Source of the DNA: Chitinophaga japonensis
Lineage (GTDB): Bacteria; Bacteroidota; Bacteroidia; Chitinophagales; Chitinophagaceae
DNA: 64,000 bases
Direction of reading: 5' to 3'
Assembly: GCF_007830125.1 (NCBI RefSeq)
Contig: NZ_VLLG01000002.1
Coordinates: 1,002,985-1,066,984, forward strand
Position numbers and translations under genes: made by a program. Positions 1-8,307 of the stretch are shown here, one piece after another. The notes under the pieces are model-generated. The model ran no database searches. It saw only the letters and a program-made list of their open reading frames with translations, and was not told where the DNA came from. The stretch's first letter is position 1, and every line of letters starts with the position of its first letter.

Positions 1-1181
1 TATACATGCCTGTATACCAGGGGCTGGACGAATTCCGTGCTTCCGTAAAAAGCGAAGCGCCACGGGAGATCGAACACCCCGGAAAAATCTACCTGTACGG
101 GCAATACATTTTCCTGAACGAACTGAATAAAGGCATTCACATTATTGACAACAGCAACCCGGCGGCGCCGGACAAATTTGCCTTCATCAGCATTCCGGGC
201 AATGTGGACATGGCGGTGAAGAACAACATACTCTACGCCGACAGCTATATAGACCTGGTGGCGCTGGACATCAGCGACCCGCACAGCGTGAAGGTAAGCA
301 AGCGGCTGGAGAACATCTTCCCCGAACGGATATACGAATACGGGATACAGTCCGATACCGGCGATAACCTGCTGATCATCGACTTTGTCATAAAAGATAC
401 GGTGCTCACAGCGCCCTGTGACCAGGGGCATGCGGTACCCTACCTGTATGACATGGCCAGCAACTCCGCAATGGTGGAATTCAGCAGTACGGCGTCCAAG
501 TCCGCAGCATCCGTTTCGCTGGGCAAGAGCGGCTCCCTGGCCAGGTTTGCGCTGCTGAACAATTACCTCTATACCGTGAACAACTATGGCTTACAGGCAT
601 TTGAAGTGCAAAACCCCTCGCAACCTGCCAAGCGGAATAACATCACCATAGGATGGGGCATAGAGACCATTTTCCCGTACAATAACCACCTGTTCATCGG
701 TTCGATGAATGGCGTGTTCATTTACGATGCCAGCAACCCGGCATATCCCGTGCAGAAGGGTAGTTTTTCGCACGTCCAATCCTGCGACCCGGTAGTGGTG
801 GAAAATAACCTGGCCTATGTAACGCTGCGTGGCGGCAACGCTTGCGGCGGCTTTGAGAACCAGTTGGATGTGCTGGATGTAGCGGACCTTTCCAATCCGA
901 AGCTGCTCAAGTCCTATCCCATGAGCAGCCCTTACGGCCTGGGTATAGACGCAGGTAAGCTGTTCATCTGCGAAGGCAGCTACGGGCTTAAATTCCTGGA
1001 TGCGCAGGATGCCGGCAATATCAGCACCGTAAAATGGCTGGAAGGCATAGACGCGTATGATGTGATCCCACACAATAATGTACTGCTGGTAACCGCTAAG
1101 GACGGCCTGTACCAGTACAATTATTCCAACCTGCAGGAGCCGGTGCTGTTAAGCAAACTACCCATCATCGTTAAAGAATAG
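1..1181 (+). CDS. LVIVD-repeat surface protein, 5' end outside the window
   Basis: The protein consists of repeated beta-propeller-like blades in which a short 'display' strand is followed by a turn such as LDISDP, NSNPAAP or DASNPAYP. This is the pattern of LVIVD-repeat proteins of Bacteroidota, usually exported and of unknown role. The first ATG in the window (position 6) is probably not the true start. The reading frame is open to the window edge, and homologues carry a lipoprotein signal before the PVY segment seen here, so I treat it as 5'-truncated by the window. The next gene follows after 14 bases on the same strand, suggesting co-transcription. Identity of the repeat family is good; function is not known. 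Confidence 0.75.
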   Translation, partial: YMPVYQGLDEFRASVKSEAPREIEHPGKIYLYGQYIFLNELNKGIHIIDNSNPAAPDKFAFISIPGNVDMAVKNNILYADSYIDLVALDISDPHSVKVSKRLENIFPERIYEYGIQSDTGDNLLIIDFVIKDTVLTAPCDQGHAVPYLYDMASNSAMVEFSSTASKSAASVSLGKSGSLARFALLNNYLYTVNNYGLQAFEVQNPSQPAKRNNITIGWGIETIFPYNNHLFIGSMNGVFIYDASNPAYPVQKGSFSHVQSCDPVVVENNLAYVTLRGGNACGGFENQLDVLDVADLSNPKLLKSYPMSSPYGLGIDAGKLFICEGSYGLKFLDAQDAGNISTVKWLEGIDAYDVIPHNNVLLVTAKDGLYQYNYSNLQEPVLLSKLPIIVKE

Positions 1182-1195
1182 CTGAATCCTCACCT

Positions 1196-1960
1196 ATGAA
1201 CAGATCAAGCAAACATGCGCTCATACTATTGCTGGCCGTGCTCTTACTGGGCCTGCTGCGGGTTGCCAGCGCACAGCAACCCAGGCAGCAACAGTCAAAG
1301 CACCACTGGGACGTGCTGTACCTGAAGAACGGCAGCGTGATCCATGGCACCGTATTGGCCCACGATTCAACTAATATCCGTATGGAGAACCAGGTAAAGG
1401 ATACCCTGGTATACCCGGCGCAGGAGATAGCGCAGGTTGTCCGCGTGCCCAGGCCGCTAAGGGTAAGCAGGCAGGGGTTTTACGGGATGATAGAAGCAGG
1501 CGCCCAGTTTTCCCGGGATGAGGGAGCGGTGCTACGCGCTGTTGCAGGCTACCGCTTTGCCTGGCAGTGGCAGGCCGGCATCGGCATCGGCCTGGACGAT
1601 TACGAGTTGCGCTCGGTGCCTGTGTTTGCAGACATCCGGTATGACTTCAGCCGGAAAACACATTCCCTGTTCCTCTATGCCGGGGCAGGCATCTCCATGC
1701 CCTGGCCTTCCGGCGAGCAAAAGATCGGCAACGAAGATCCGGAGCAGAAAATACCGGGGCTGTACGTACATGCAGGGCTGGGACACAAGATAAGATTGAG
1801 GAATAACAATTCCCTGCACCTGTCTGCCGGATACAGCTATGCCAGCATGACCACCAAGTATCCCATCCGTGACTGGCGCACGGGTGAGCCGCTCGGAACA
1901 TATACAACTTATAACTATTCGTATAACCGAGTAACTATTACGCTGGGTTATTCGTTTTAA
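1196..1960 (+). CDS. Secreted beta-barrel-like protein of unknown function
   Basis: A 254-residue protein with a clear signal peptide (hydrophobic residues about 8-22, cleavage near ASA-QQ). Residues about 40-80 form a small beta domain (LYLKNGSVIHGTVL) typical of proteins that begin with a 'structure element by which the gene product is described' motif in Bacteroidota. The rest shows alternating aromatic strands (GYRFAWQW, FLYAGAGISM, SLHLSAGYSYAS) and ends in GYSF, as expected for a small outer-membrane barrel. It lies 14 bases after the LVIVD gene and is followed by a terminator, so the two probably form one transcription unit. No named family is certain. Confidence 0.6.
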   Translation: MNRSSKHALILLLAVLLLGLLRVASAQQPRQQQSKHHWDVLYLKNGSVIHGTVLAHDSTNIRMENQVKDTLVYPAQEIAQVVRVPRPLRVSRQGFYGMIEAGAQFSRDEGAVLRAVAGYRFAWQWQAGIGIGLDDYELRSVPVFADIRYDFSRKTHSLFLYAGAGISMPWPSGEQKIGNEDPEQKIPGLYVHAGLGHKIRLRNNNSLHLSAGYSYASMTTKYPIRDWRTGEPLGTYTTYNYSYNRVTITLGYSF

Positions 1961-1998
1961 GTTTTTTAGTGCTCTCGACAGATTTGCTCATGCATCAG

Positions 1999-2029
1999 AT
2001 GCGCCGTTTTCACGGCGCATTAATTTTTT
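1999..2029 (+). terminator. Rho-independent terminator after the barrel-like gene
   Basis: An 8-bp perfect stem (ATGCGCCG / CGGCGCAT) with a 6-base loop is followed by a T-rich run on the + strand, 38 bases after the stop codon. Confidence 0.8.
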
Positions 2030-2062
2030 GCCCCCCTTCAATGTATTTACAGGCCTTACGGG

Positions 2063-2083
2063 TTTTAAAAACCTGACAGGTCT
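2063..2083. repeat. Dispersed ACCTGACAGGT repeat, copy 1
   Basis: The string TTTAAAAACCTGACAGGTCT occurs here and, in the same or nearly the same form, at 34969-34989 and 59033-59064. The core ACCTGACAGGT is an imperfect palindrome. All three copies are intergenic. Confidence 0.6.
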
Positions 2084-2090
2084 TTTTTAG

Positions 2091-2098
2091 TAATTTTG
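2091..2098 (+). promoter_or_regulatory. Bacteroidota -7 box TAATTTTG, nearly leaderless
   Basis: The box fits TAnnTTTG and ends only 4 bases before the ATG at 2103. The transcript would start at or very near the start codon. No clear -33 TTG is seen at the usual distance. Confidence 0.5.
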
Positions 2099-2102
2099 CC
2101 AC

Positions 2103-2678
2103 ATGAACGTAAACAGATACAGGCTGCTGTGCGTAGCCCTGGCGGCGGTAATGCTGGCGTCCTGTACTCCTGGCCGCCAGCGTCCGGCGCCGGGTACGGC
2201 ACACAGCGACCTGAAAGCATATTTTGAATCGGAGGCCCTTCAGGCAACAACAAAGGGCCTGCAACTGCATAAAACAGTGACACTGAACGGACAGCGGGAT
2301 ACGGTGATCATGCCGGCGGATACCCTGGCCCTGCAGCACCTGCTAAGGCCCTTTATAGACGCTGACATTAACAAGCCCTCCCTGAGAGACGCCTACCGTA
2401 CCGATACGGTAACAGACCTCTTCAGCGGCAGCAGCTCCATCATGTACAGCGCCCGGGACGCCGGCACCAATCCTGAGCAGGTGATCCTGAACATGGATAA
2501 GGAAGGGCGGATAGCTACGGTGCATATGCTTAACCATGTGCGCAACGTGGTATATGAGTACCGGCAAAAACTGTTTTACCAGCACCTGAAAAACATCCAC
2601 ATTACCACTTACCAGAAAATAGCGTTTCTGCAGCCGCGTGAGCTGGATGTGCAGGTGCTGCTGGCGCCTAAAAACTGA
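2103..2678 (+). CDS. Hypothetical lipoprotein
   Basis: A 191-residue protein with a type II signal peptide ending in the lipobox LASC (cysteine about residue 21). The mature part is rich in charged and beta-forming residues and contains phrases such as HKTVTLNGQRDTVIM and EYRQKLFYQHLKN. I do not recognise a named family. It lies 8 bases upstream of uvrC and shares its strand, so the pair is probably co-transcribed, although no functional link with DNA repair is evident. The start is fixed by the signal peptide. Confidence 0.65.
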   Translation: MNVNRYRLLCVALAAVMLASCTPGRQRPAPGTAHSDLKAYFESEALQATTKGLQLHKTVTLNGQRDTVIMPADTLALQHLLRPFIDADINKPSLRDAYRTDTVTDLFSGSSSIMYSARDAGTNPEQVILNMDKEGRIATVHMLNHVRNVVYEYRQKLFYQHLKNIHITTYQKIAFLQPRELDVQVLLAPKN

Positions 2679-2686
2679 ACCGTTTT

Positions 2687-4495
2687 ATGACAGCAGCCGA
2701 GTTTCAGCAAATATCGCACACCATCCCGCTGCAGGCGGGCATCTATAAGTATTACGGGGAGGAAGGGGAACTGCTGTATGTAGGCAAAGCCAAAAGCCTG
2801 CGGAAGCGGGTAAGCTCCTATTTTGTAAAAAACCACGACAGTTTCAAGACCCGCAAGCTGGTACAGAGCATCCACCACATCGAGTTCACGATCGTCAACT
2901 CGGAACAGGATGCGTTCCTGTTGGAAAATTCACTCATCAAGCAGTTCCAGCCCAGGTACAACATCAACCTGAAGGATGACAAGACCTATCCGTACATCGT
3001 GATCAAGAACGAGCCTTTCCCGCGGGTGTTCCTTACCCGCAACCTTACCCGCGACGGCTCTGAATACCTGGGGCCCTTTACCTCTGTGGGCCGGGTACGG
3101 GAGCTGCTGGAAGTGATCCGGTATAACATTCCCCTGCGCACCTGCAACCTGAGCTTAACGGAACAGAACATACGAAAAGGCAAGTTCAAGGTATGCCTGG
3201 AATACCATCTGGGCAACTGCAAAGGTCCCTGCGAGGGACTGCAGACGGAGGATGACTATCGCGCCGGACTACAGCAGGTGAGAGACATACTGAAAGGCAA
3301 CCTGTCGCCGGTACTGGGCATGTTCCGGGCGCAGATGCAGGCATGCGCGGGCAACATGGAATTTGAACAGGCGGAAATACTGCGTAAAAAGATAGAAAGC
3401 CTCCAGGCCTACCAGGCCCGCTCCACCATCGTAAATGCGCGTATGGGACATGCCGACGTGTTCTCCATCCTGAGCGACGGCAACCACGCGTATGTGAACT
3501 ACCTGCGGGTGCTGAACGGCAGCATTGCCGATACCAAGACCGTTACCCTGGAGAAAAAACTGGAAGAAACCGATGAGGAAGTGCTGGCCTACGCCATTGC
3601 CTACCTGCGCGATGCATTTAAGAGCAATACGGAGGAGATCATCGTTCCCTTTGCGCTGGACTACCCGGAAAAGCAGGTAACGCTGACCATTCCCAAAGGC
3701 GGGGATAAGAAAAAGCTGCTGGAGCTGTCTGAAAAGAACGTGAACTATTTCAAGGAAGAGCTGCGGCGCAAAAAGATACTGCACCTGGAAGGCAAAACGG
3801 ACGACGAGAAGAAGAAAGTGCTGTACCAGCTACAGGCCGACCTGGAACTGCCGGTATTGCCGGTGCATATAGAATGCTTTGATAACTCCAATTTCCAGGG
3901 CAGCTACCCCGTAAGCGCCTGCGTGGTATTCAAAAACGGGGTGGCCTCCAAAAAGGATTACCGGCACTTCAACATAAAAACCGTAGAAGGCATCAACGAC
4001 TTTGCCTCCATGAAGGAAGTGGTGTTCCGTCGCTACAAGCGCCTGCTGGCGGAAGAAGAACCGCTGCCCCAACTGGTGATCATAGATGGCGGCAAGGGAC
4101 AACTAGGTGCGGCCATGGAAAGCATCCGGGAGCTGGACCTTATTGGCAGCATGACCGTAGTGGGGCTGGCCAAGAACGAGGAGGAGATCTTTTTCCCCGG
4201 CGACAAGGAGAGCATCAAGCTGCCCTTTAACAGCGAAAGCCTGAAGCTGATACGCCGTGTGCGCGACGAGGTGCACCGCTTCGGCATTACCTTTCACCGG
4301 CAGAAGCGCAGCAAGGGCACGTTCAAAAATGAGCTGGAAAGTATCAAAGGCATCGGCAGCACTACGGCTACACAACTGTTGCAAACCTACCGCTCTGTTA
4401 ACCGTATCAAACAGCTTTCAGAAGAGGAGCTGACGCAGGCCGTGGGCACGGCAAAGGCACAACTGATATGGAAGTACTTCCACCCGGTTAATTAA
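2687..4495 (+). CDS. uvrC: Excinuclease ABC subunit C
   Basis: UvrC makes the two incisions flanking a DNA lesion once UvrB is loaded during nucleotide excision repair. At 602 residues it has the family's normal length. The order of domains is clear: an N-terminal GIY-YIG nuclease (GIYKYYGEEGELLYVGKAKS, from about residue 18), a UVR motif that contacts UvrB (FEQAEILRKKIESLQAY, about 226-242), an RNase-H-like nuclease with the catalytic region IECFDNSNFQGS (about 390), and a C-terminal helix-hairpin-helix (LESIKGIGSTTATQLL). It follows the lipoprotein gene by 8 bases. uvrA and uvrB are not in this window. Confidence 0.97.
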   Translation: MTAAEFQQISHTIPLQAGIYKYYGEEGELLYVGKAKSLRKRVSSYFVKNHDSFKTRKLVQSIHHIEFTIVNSEQDAFLLENSLIKQFQPRYNINLKDDKTYPYIVIKNEPFPRVFLTRNLTRDGSEYLGPFTSVGRVRELLEVIRYNIPLRTCNLSLTEQNIRKGKFKVCLEYHLGNCKGPCEGLQTEDDYRAGLQQVRDILKGNLSPVLGMFRAQMQACAGNMEFEQAEILRKKIESLQAYQARSTIVNARMGHADVFSILSDGNHAYVNYLRVLNGSIADTKTVTLEKKLEETDEEVLAYAIAYLRDAFKSNTEEIIVPFALDYPEKQVTLTIPKGGDKKKLLELSEKNVNYFKEELRRKKILHLEGKTDDEKKKVLYQLQADLELPVLPVHIECFDNSNFQGSYPVSACVVFKNGVASKKDYRHFNIKTVEGINDFASMKEVVFRRYKRLLAEEEPLPQLVIIDGGKGQLGAAMESIRELDLIGSMTVVGLAKNEEEIFFPGDKESIKLPFNSESLKLIRRVRDEVHRFGITFHRQKRSKGTFKNELESIKGIGSTTATQLLQTYRSVNRIKQLSEEELTQAVGTAKAQLIWKYFHPVN

Positions 4496-4548
4496 CACGC
4501 TGTGCTCCTATGTGCGTAACACAGGAACGCAACGCCTTATTTTAAAGT

Positions 4549-4812
4549 CTAGCCCATACGCCAAAGCGGCCCCGAAAATACTGATATATCTATCCCCATA
4601 AACCCGCTTATGCAAGGGCTTACCCCTTCATCAGTTACCTTGAGCACATAGTCCGTTGGCGTTAGCTCAAAGGTCTGTCCGCCTAATGAGATTTCAACGT
4701 CTGGCAAAATTGATATAAGACCACATAAAACGTCATATTCCCCTCCCCCACTGACATTCATCAATTCACTCCGGGAAAGCTCAACAAATTGACAGGATTG
4801 TAATGTTTCCAT
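4549..4812 (-). CDS. Double-glycine leader joined to a pepsin (A1) C-terminal fragment; possible remnant
   Basis: An 87-residue ORF. Residues 1-24 look like a double-glycine export leader (FVELSRSELMNVSGGG). Residues 25-84 match the last part of pepsin / cathepsin D type aspartic proteases: the C..IS.LPD segment (C30, P37, D38), the strand LGGQTFELTPTDYVLKV, the second cysteine of the conserved disulfide in CISGFMGIDI (C67), and SGPLW (W84). In the family this is followed by ILGD and a last strand pair; here it ends RMG-stop. Both catalytic aspartates lie in the missing part, so it cannot be a protease. If two bases (4559-4560) are skipped, the next frame reads YGLDFKIRRCVPVL, weakly like the family's ILGDVFIRxYYTVF, which suggests a frameshift. 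The DNA is visibly richer in A+T than its neighbours. It could be a decayed gene with an internal deletion, or a small exported peptide. The fragment identity is strong; expression is unknown. Confidence 0.6.
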   Translation of the reverse strand: METLQSCQFVELSRSELMNVSGGGEYDVLCGLISILPDVEISLGGQTFELTPTDYVLKVTDEGVSPCISGFMGIDISVFSGPLWRMG

Positions 4813-4956
4813 AAAGCCAGGTTTAACTGAAAAAAAATTATCCGTTTAAGGTCGGTTATTAAATCCTGTCCACCTAACCATGCAGGTTTTAAATTATCCG
4901 TCAGAACTATAAAAATTTTTTTTACCCGCATACATATTTATCATCACTGGCGCCTC

Positions 4957-5529
4957 TCAGGCGCCAACAGCCCGCAGCGCCTGCTGCACATGCCGTTCTT
5001 CATGCGCGATAAAGAAGCGGAAAGTATCCCCTAAAGAGAATTTCAGCCAGTCATTCAGGCTCGTGGGCACTTTCAGTTGCTGCAGGCTGGTGCTGCGGGC
5101 CATTTCCAGCAACTGCAGCAATTGCTGTTGCGATACCATGAATTCATTCAATACCGGGGCAGCGTCCAGGCCGGGCACAGGGCGCGCATTCTTTGGCGCG
5201 GGCATCCGTACCGGCAGGGAGCCATCAGGCTTGGGTTGCATCAGGCGGGTAAACAGGTTGCCCAGCCAACTGCTTTTAAAAACAGGCACGGGCGGCAACT
5301 GCCGCGCACGGCCCAGTTGTATGGCCGTAGCCAGGTGGGGCAGGTAAAAACGGCTGTAGGTATTCAGGTGCTCCAGGCACTGCACGGCGCTCCATTTATC
5401 CTGCGCAGGCGGTAACTGCAGCACCTGGGCGGGCAGGTGCAACAGCTTTTCCTCCACAGCAGATGATAATCCCTTTACCTGTAGCTGTAGCTGATCCAAT
5501 AACGCAGTACTGTCAAATTTTGCGGGCAT
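4957..5529 (-). CDS. DinB-like four-helix protein
   Basis: A 190-residue protein of the DinB / DUF664-type fold. These are four-helix bundles with a three-residue metal site, often thiol transferases or of unknown substrate. The family's hallmarks are present: the segment DKWSAVQCLEHLNTYSRFYL (about 44-63), with the first histidine, and the C-terminal HEERHVQQA (about 176-184), with the other ligands. No signal peptide. It lies alone between the pepsin fragment and the hairpin that ends the gld operon. Family confident, substrate unknown. Confidence 0.8.
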   Translation of the reverse strand: MPAKFDSTALLDQLQLQVKGLSSAVEEKLLHLPAQVLQLPPAQDKWSAVQCLEHLNTYSRFYLPHLATAIQLGRARQLPPVPVFKSSWLGNLFTRLMQPKPDGSLPVRMPAPKNARPVPGLDAAPVLNEFMVSQQQLLQLLEMARSTSLQQLKVPTSLNDWLKFSLGDTFRFFIAHEERHVQQALRAVGA

Positions 5530-5568
5530 ATTTCCGTGTTTGGGGTTTTACTGCAAATGTAGGGCATA

Positions 5569-5616
5569 AAAGCTACAAGGCCACAAGGTGATCAAACCTT
5601 GTGGCCTTGCAGCTTT
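5569..5616 (-). terminator. Long hairpin terminator after gldN
   Basis: A stem of about 21 bp with a single mismatch: CAAGGCCACAAGGT at 5576-5589 pairs with 5596-5609, extended by AAAGCT at 5569-5574 with AGCTTT at 5611-5616. It is followed on the - strand by TTTTATG. It lies 28 bases beyond the gldN stop codon. Confidence 0.75.
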
Positions 5617-5644
5617 ATCAATTGCGCTACCTAGCGGTTCAGCA

Positions 5645-6682
5645 TCAATACTGCCACAGATCCTGTTCTTTGTTGAAGATCTGGTTCTTGATCCGCTCCC
5701 CTTCGAGCAGGCGCATTACACCATCCTTGATGTAGTCCTTGATCTCGCGGTTGTAGGCGTTGTTCTCTTTTATCACGAAGCTGGAGAAGAAACGCATTTC
5801 AAACAGGTCTTCCCAGCTCATGGAAGCGGCGTCGTTATTCTGGTTATATACGTCGAATTTAGCCAGTACAGGGCGCAGGTCGGGGTAATACACCCAGAAC
5901 AGCGGTATGGAGGCACGGAGCGAGCCGTCTTCGTTCATACGGGATACCATCGGCGCAATGCCGAGTATGCGTACTTTCAAAGCAGAGGCTTCCTTGTCGA
6001 ACACCCATACTTCCTTGATCTTGTACTGCACAATGGTGCGGGGATCAAATTCATCGCGGGTAGTTACCAGCTTTTCTTCGCCGGTTACAGGGTCTATACT
6101 GCGTACGGTCCTTTCCTCACCGGCGGTTTTTGTCTGAATTTCTTCGTAGGACATAGGTGTGGTAAACCGGTCGTCAATAGGATTGAACGCCTGTACTTCT
6201 CCTGATTTGATTGCGCTCAGTAATATGTTAACGAAGAGCTGGTTCACACCATTCTCATCTTCCACGTTGTATTGGAAGGGAAGGTTCATTTTCTCGCGGA
6301 TGTCTATTACCTGCCAGATACGTTTTTCCCAGAACTTGTCGTCCTCGCGGATATTGTCGTAGGCAATAGGCACGCGGTCCCTTACAGAATTCTTGGAGGT
6401 AACGCCATCTACACGCAATGACTTGCGCGGGGTGTCTACCACCGGCGTGCTGATATCGTCGGGCCGCAGGGGAGTAGCGGCGGCATCACCTTCTGCAGGC
6501 GCCGGCGGCGGCGTTACCGCGTTACCGGTGGCAGGGTTCACTACTTCTTCTTCCGTAGTAGTGGTGGTGGTGGAGGTACGGCGCCGGGTGGTTCCACCCC
6601 TGCGCTGCGCCTGCGCTTCTGCAGCCAGGAATACCAGCAACAGGGCACACCAGCTTATTCTTTTAAACATTACTGCTCGCAT
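5645..6682 (-). CDS. gldN: Gliding motility / type IX secretion protein GldN
   Basis: GldN (PorN in oral species) binds the periplasmic part of GldM and the GldK ring, and is needed for type IX secretion and gliding. The 345-residue product has a signal peptide (cleavage near AEAQAQ), a low-complexity linker rich in Thr, Arg and Pro (about 25-75), and the conserved GldN core from about residue 85 (DRVPIAYDNIREDDKFWEKR, REKMNLPFQY, NREIKDYIKDGVMRLLEGER). It is the last gene of the gldK-L-M-N series and lies 21 bases after gldM. A long hairpin terminator follows. Confidence 0.95.
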   Translation of the reverse strand: MRAVMFKRISWCALLLVFLAAEAQAQRRGGTTRRRTSTTTTTTEEEVVNPATGNAVTPPPAPAEGDAAATPLRPDDISTPVVDTPRKSLRVDGVTSKNSVRDRVPIAYDNIREDDKFWEKRIWQVIDIREKMNLPFQYNVEDENGVNQLFVNILLSAIKSGEVQAFNPIDDRFTTPMSYEEIQTKTAGEERTVRSIDPVTGEEKLVTTRDEFDPRTIVQYKIKEVWVFDKEASALKVRILGIAPMVSRMNEDGSLRASIPLFWVYYPDLRPVLAKFDVYNQNNDAASMSWEDLFEMRFFSSFVIKENNAYNREIKDYIKDGVMRLLEGERIKNQIFNKEQDLWQY

Positions 6683-6703
6683 AGTTCAGTAATTTTATTA
6701 CTG

Positions 6704-8248
6704 TTAATTTAATTTAAACGAAGTATTACCCATGCTTCGTACAATGCCGTCCGGACCTTTAACTTTCACGTTATCAAAGTACACCTGGTCGCCGGCACGC
6801 AGAGAGCGGATAGCGGGCACTACGCTGCTGGGGAAGTAGGCGGAATTAGCGTCACCTTCCACATAGTCGCGGCCGCGGGATTCAATACCTACACGGTAGC
6901 TTACTACATCATACCTTACGCCTTCGAACTCGAAGTTTTCCAGGTCGGCCCTTAAACCGCCCTGTACTTTAAAGTCGGCAGCTTTCATTACGCCGCTTTT
7001 GTTCATACCCACCTTCAGTACGGGGTCAGGTATCATTTTTACGCGGAACTCCTTGCTGCCCAGGCTTTTGGTTTTACCGTCCACATTGGCCGTTACATTG
7101 ATGATGGCCCTGCCGGGATTGGTAACGGTGACAATATAGTTGCCGGCTCCCTGTTTGCGGATGTTGCCCACGCTGATGGAAGCATTCACGCTTTCAGCAG
7201 GCACACCGGCCGCAGAGATAGAGATCGGGTTCGGCAACCCTATGTACAGCACGTTCATCTTATCGGCAGAAATGGAGGTGGTAGAAGCACCTACATTATA
7301 GGTTTCGGTGAAGTTATAGGACTCCATCTCCCCGTTAGGCTTAGGCAGGGTAATGGTACCGGAGATGGTCTTTTCTCCTATACCGGACACCGGCATGGTA
7401 AAGGTGCCCAGCCCTTCGGAAGCCTGGATGGTCTGTCCGTTTACCGTAATGGTAGGGTTCACGGTGCTGCTGTAAGCGCCTACGGCGATCTGTGCAGTCA
7501 GTGTTTGTCCTTCCATCAGGTTCTTGGAGTTCAGAGAGATAAACGGCCTTACTTTATCGAATTTAAAGTTGTCGGCGTCTATCTGGCGGAACAGCTCGTC
7601 AATTACCAGGGCCTCGGAGTTCTTGATATCGTTCTGGAACTTACCGAGAATGGTTACGGCAGCGATCGTGGGCACCATGTTAAAATGGTAAGTGGTCCAG
7701 GATTTGGGCTTTACGCCCACGCCGTCGTGCCCGGTGTTCAGCTTGCTTACTTCAATCTTCAGGGGCAGTGTTTTTTCAAACTGCGCCTTAAGTTTCGGAT
7801 CGATATAGGTGAGCAGCCTGGTGCGCAGCTCTTTCAGCTTGCCTTCCAGCGCCGGGCCCTGCTTCTGGTTTTCCATTACACGGGTAGGCGCATCGAGGTT
7901 GTCCTTTGATTTGATCTCCCCGTTCTCGTCCCTGCCGCCGCTTTCCTGGATGATCTTCTCCTTTAAGGATTCAATGTAAGCGTACATATCACTGGACAGC
8001 TTTTTTACCTGCTGGGCTTTGGTCCTTAGGGGGCCTACTTTCAGCGGGTTTTCGCCCATTTGTTTTTCAAACTGGTCGTATACAATGTTGTTCTTGTCAG
8101 TGATAGAGCTGTTGGAAGTATTGATAGAATTATTTACAATATTGAATGCGTTTAATATTTCAGCAGAAACGTTCAATGCAAGCATGGCCGTTAAGACCAG
8201 GTACATGAAGTTGATCATCTTCTGCCTTGGATCTTTAGGTAGTGCCAT
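6704..8248 (-). CDS. gldM: Gliding motility / type IX secretion motor protein GldM
   Basis: GldM (PorM) is the rod of the GldL-GldM rotary motor, which takes energy from the proton gradient to the outer-membrane side. The 514-residue product has one N-terminal membrane helix (INFMYLVLTAMLALNVSAEI, about 12-31) and a long periplasmic part of beta domains (DUF-type GldM repeats with PFISLNSKNLMEGQTLTAQI and MNVLYIGLPNPISISAAGVP). The N-terminal cytoplasmic stretch KDPRQKMINFMYLV is typical. It lies 59 bases after gldL and 21 before gldN in the conserved order. Confidence 0.96.
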   Translation of the reverse strand: MALPKDPRQKMINFMYLVLTAMLALNVSAEILNAFNIVNNSINTSNSSITDKNNIVYDQFEKQMGENPLKVGPLRTKAQQVKKLSSDMYAYIESLKEKIIQESGGRDENGEIKSKDNLDAPTRVMENQKQGPALEGKLKELRTRLLTYIDPKLKAQFEKTLPLKIEVSKLNTGHDGVGVKPKSWTTYHFNMVPTIAAVTILGKFQNDIKNSEALVIDELFRQIDADNFKFDKVRPFISLNSKNLMEGQTLTAQIAVGAYSSTVNPTITVNGQTIQASEGLGTFTMPVSGIGEKTISGTITLPKPNGEMESYNFTETYNVGASTTSISADKMNVLYIGLPNPISISAAGVPAESVNASISVGNIRKQGAGNYIVTVTNPGRAIINVTANVDGKTKSLGSKEFRVKMIPDPVLKVGMNKSGVMKAADFKVQGGLRADLENFEFEGVRYDVVSYRVGIESRGRDYVEGDANSAYFPSSVVPAIRSLRAGDQVYFDNVKVKGPDGIVRSMGNTSFKLN

Positions 8249-8307
8249 AGTTTGTTTTCAGATTTAATTGTTTACCTGTGATGTTAACTCAAAACTATTA
8301 GCGTACC

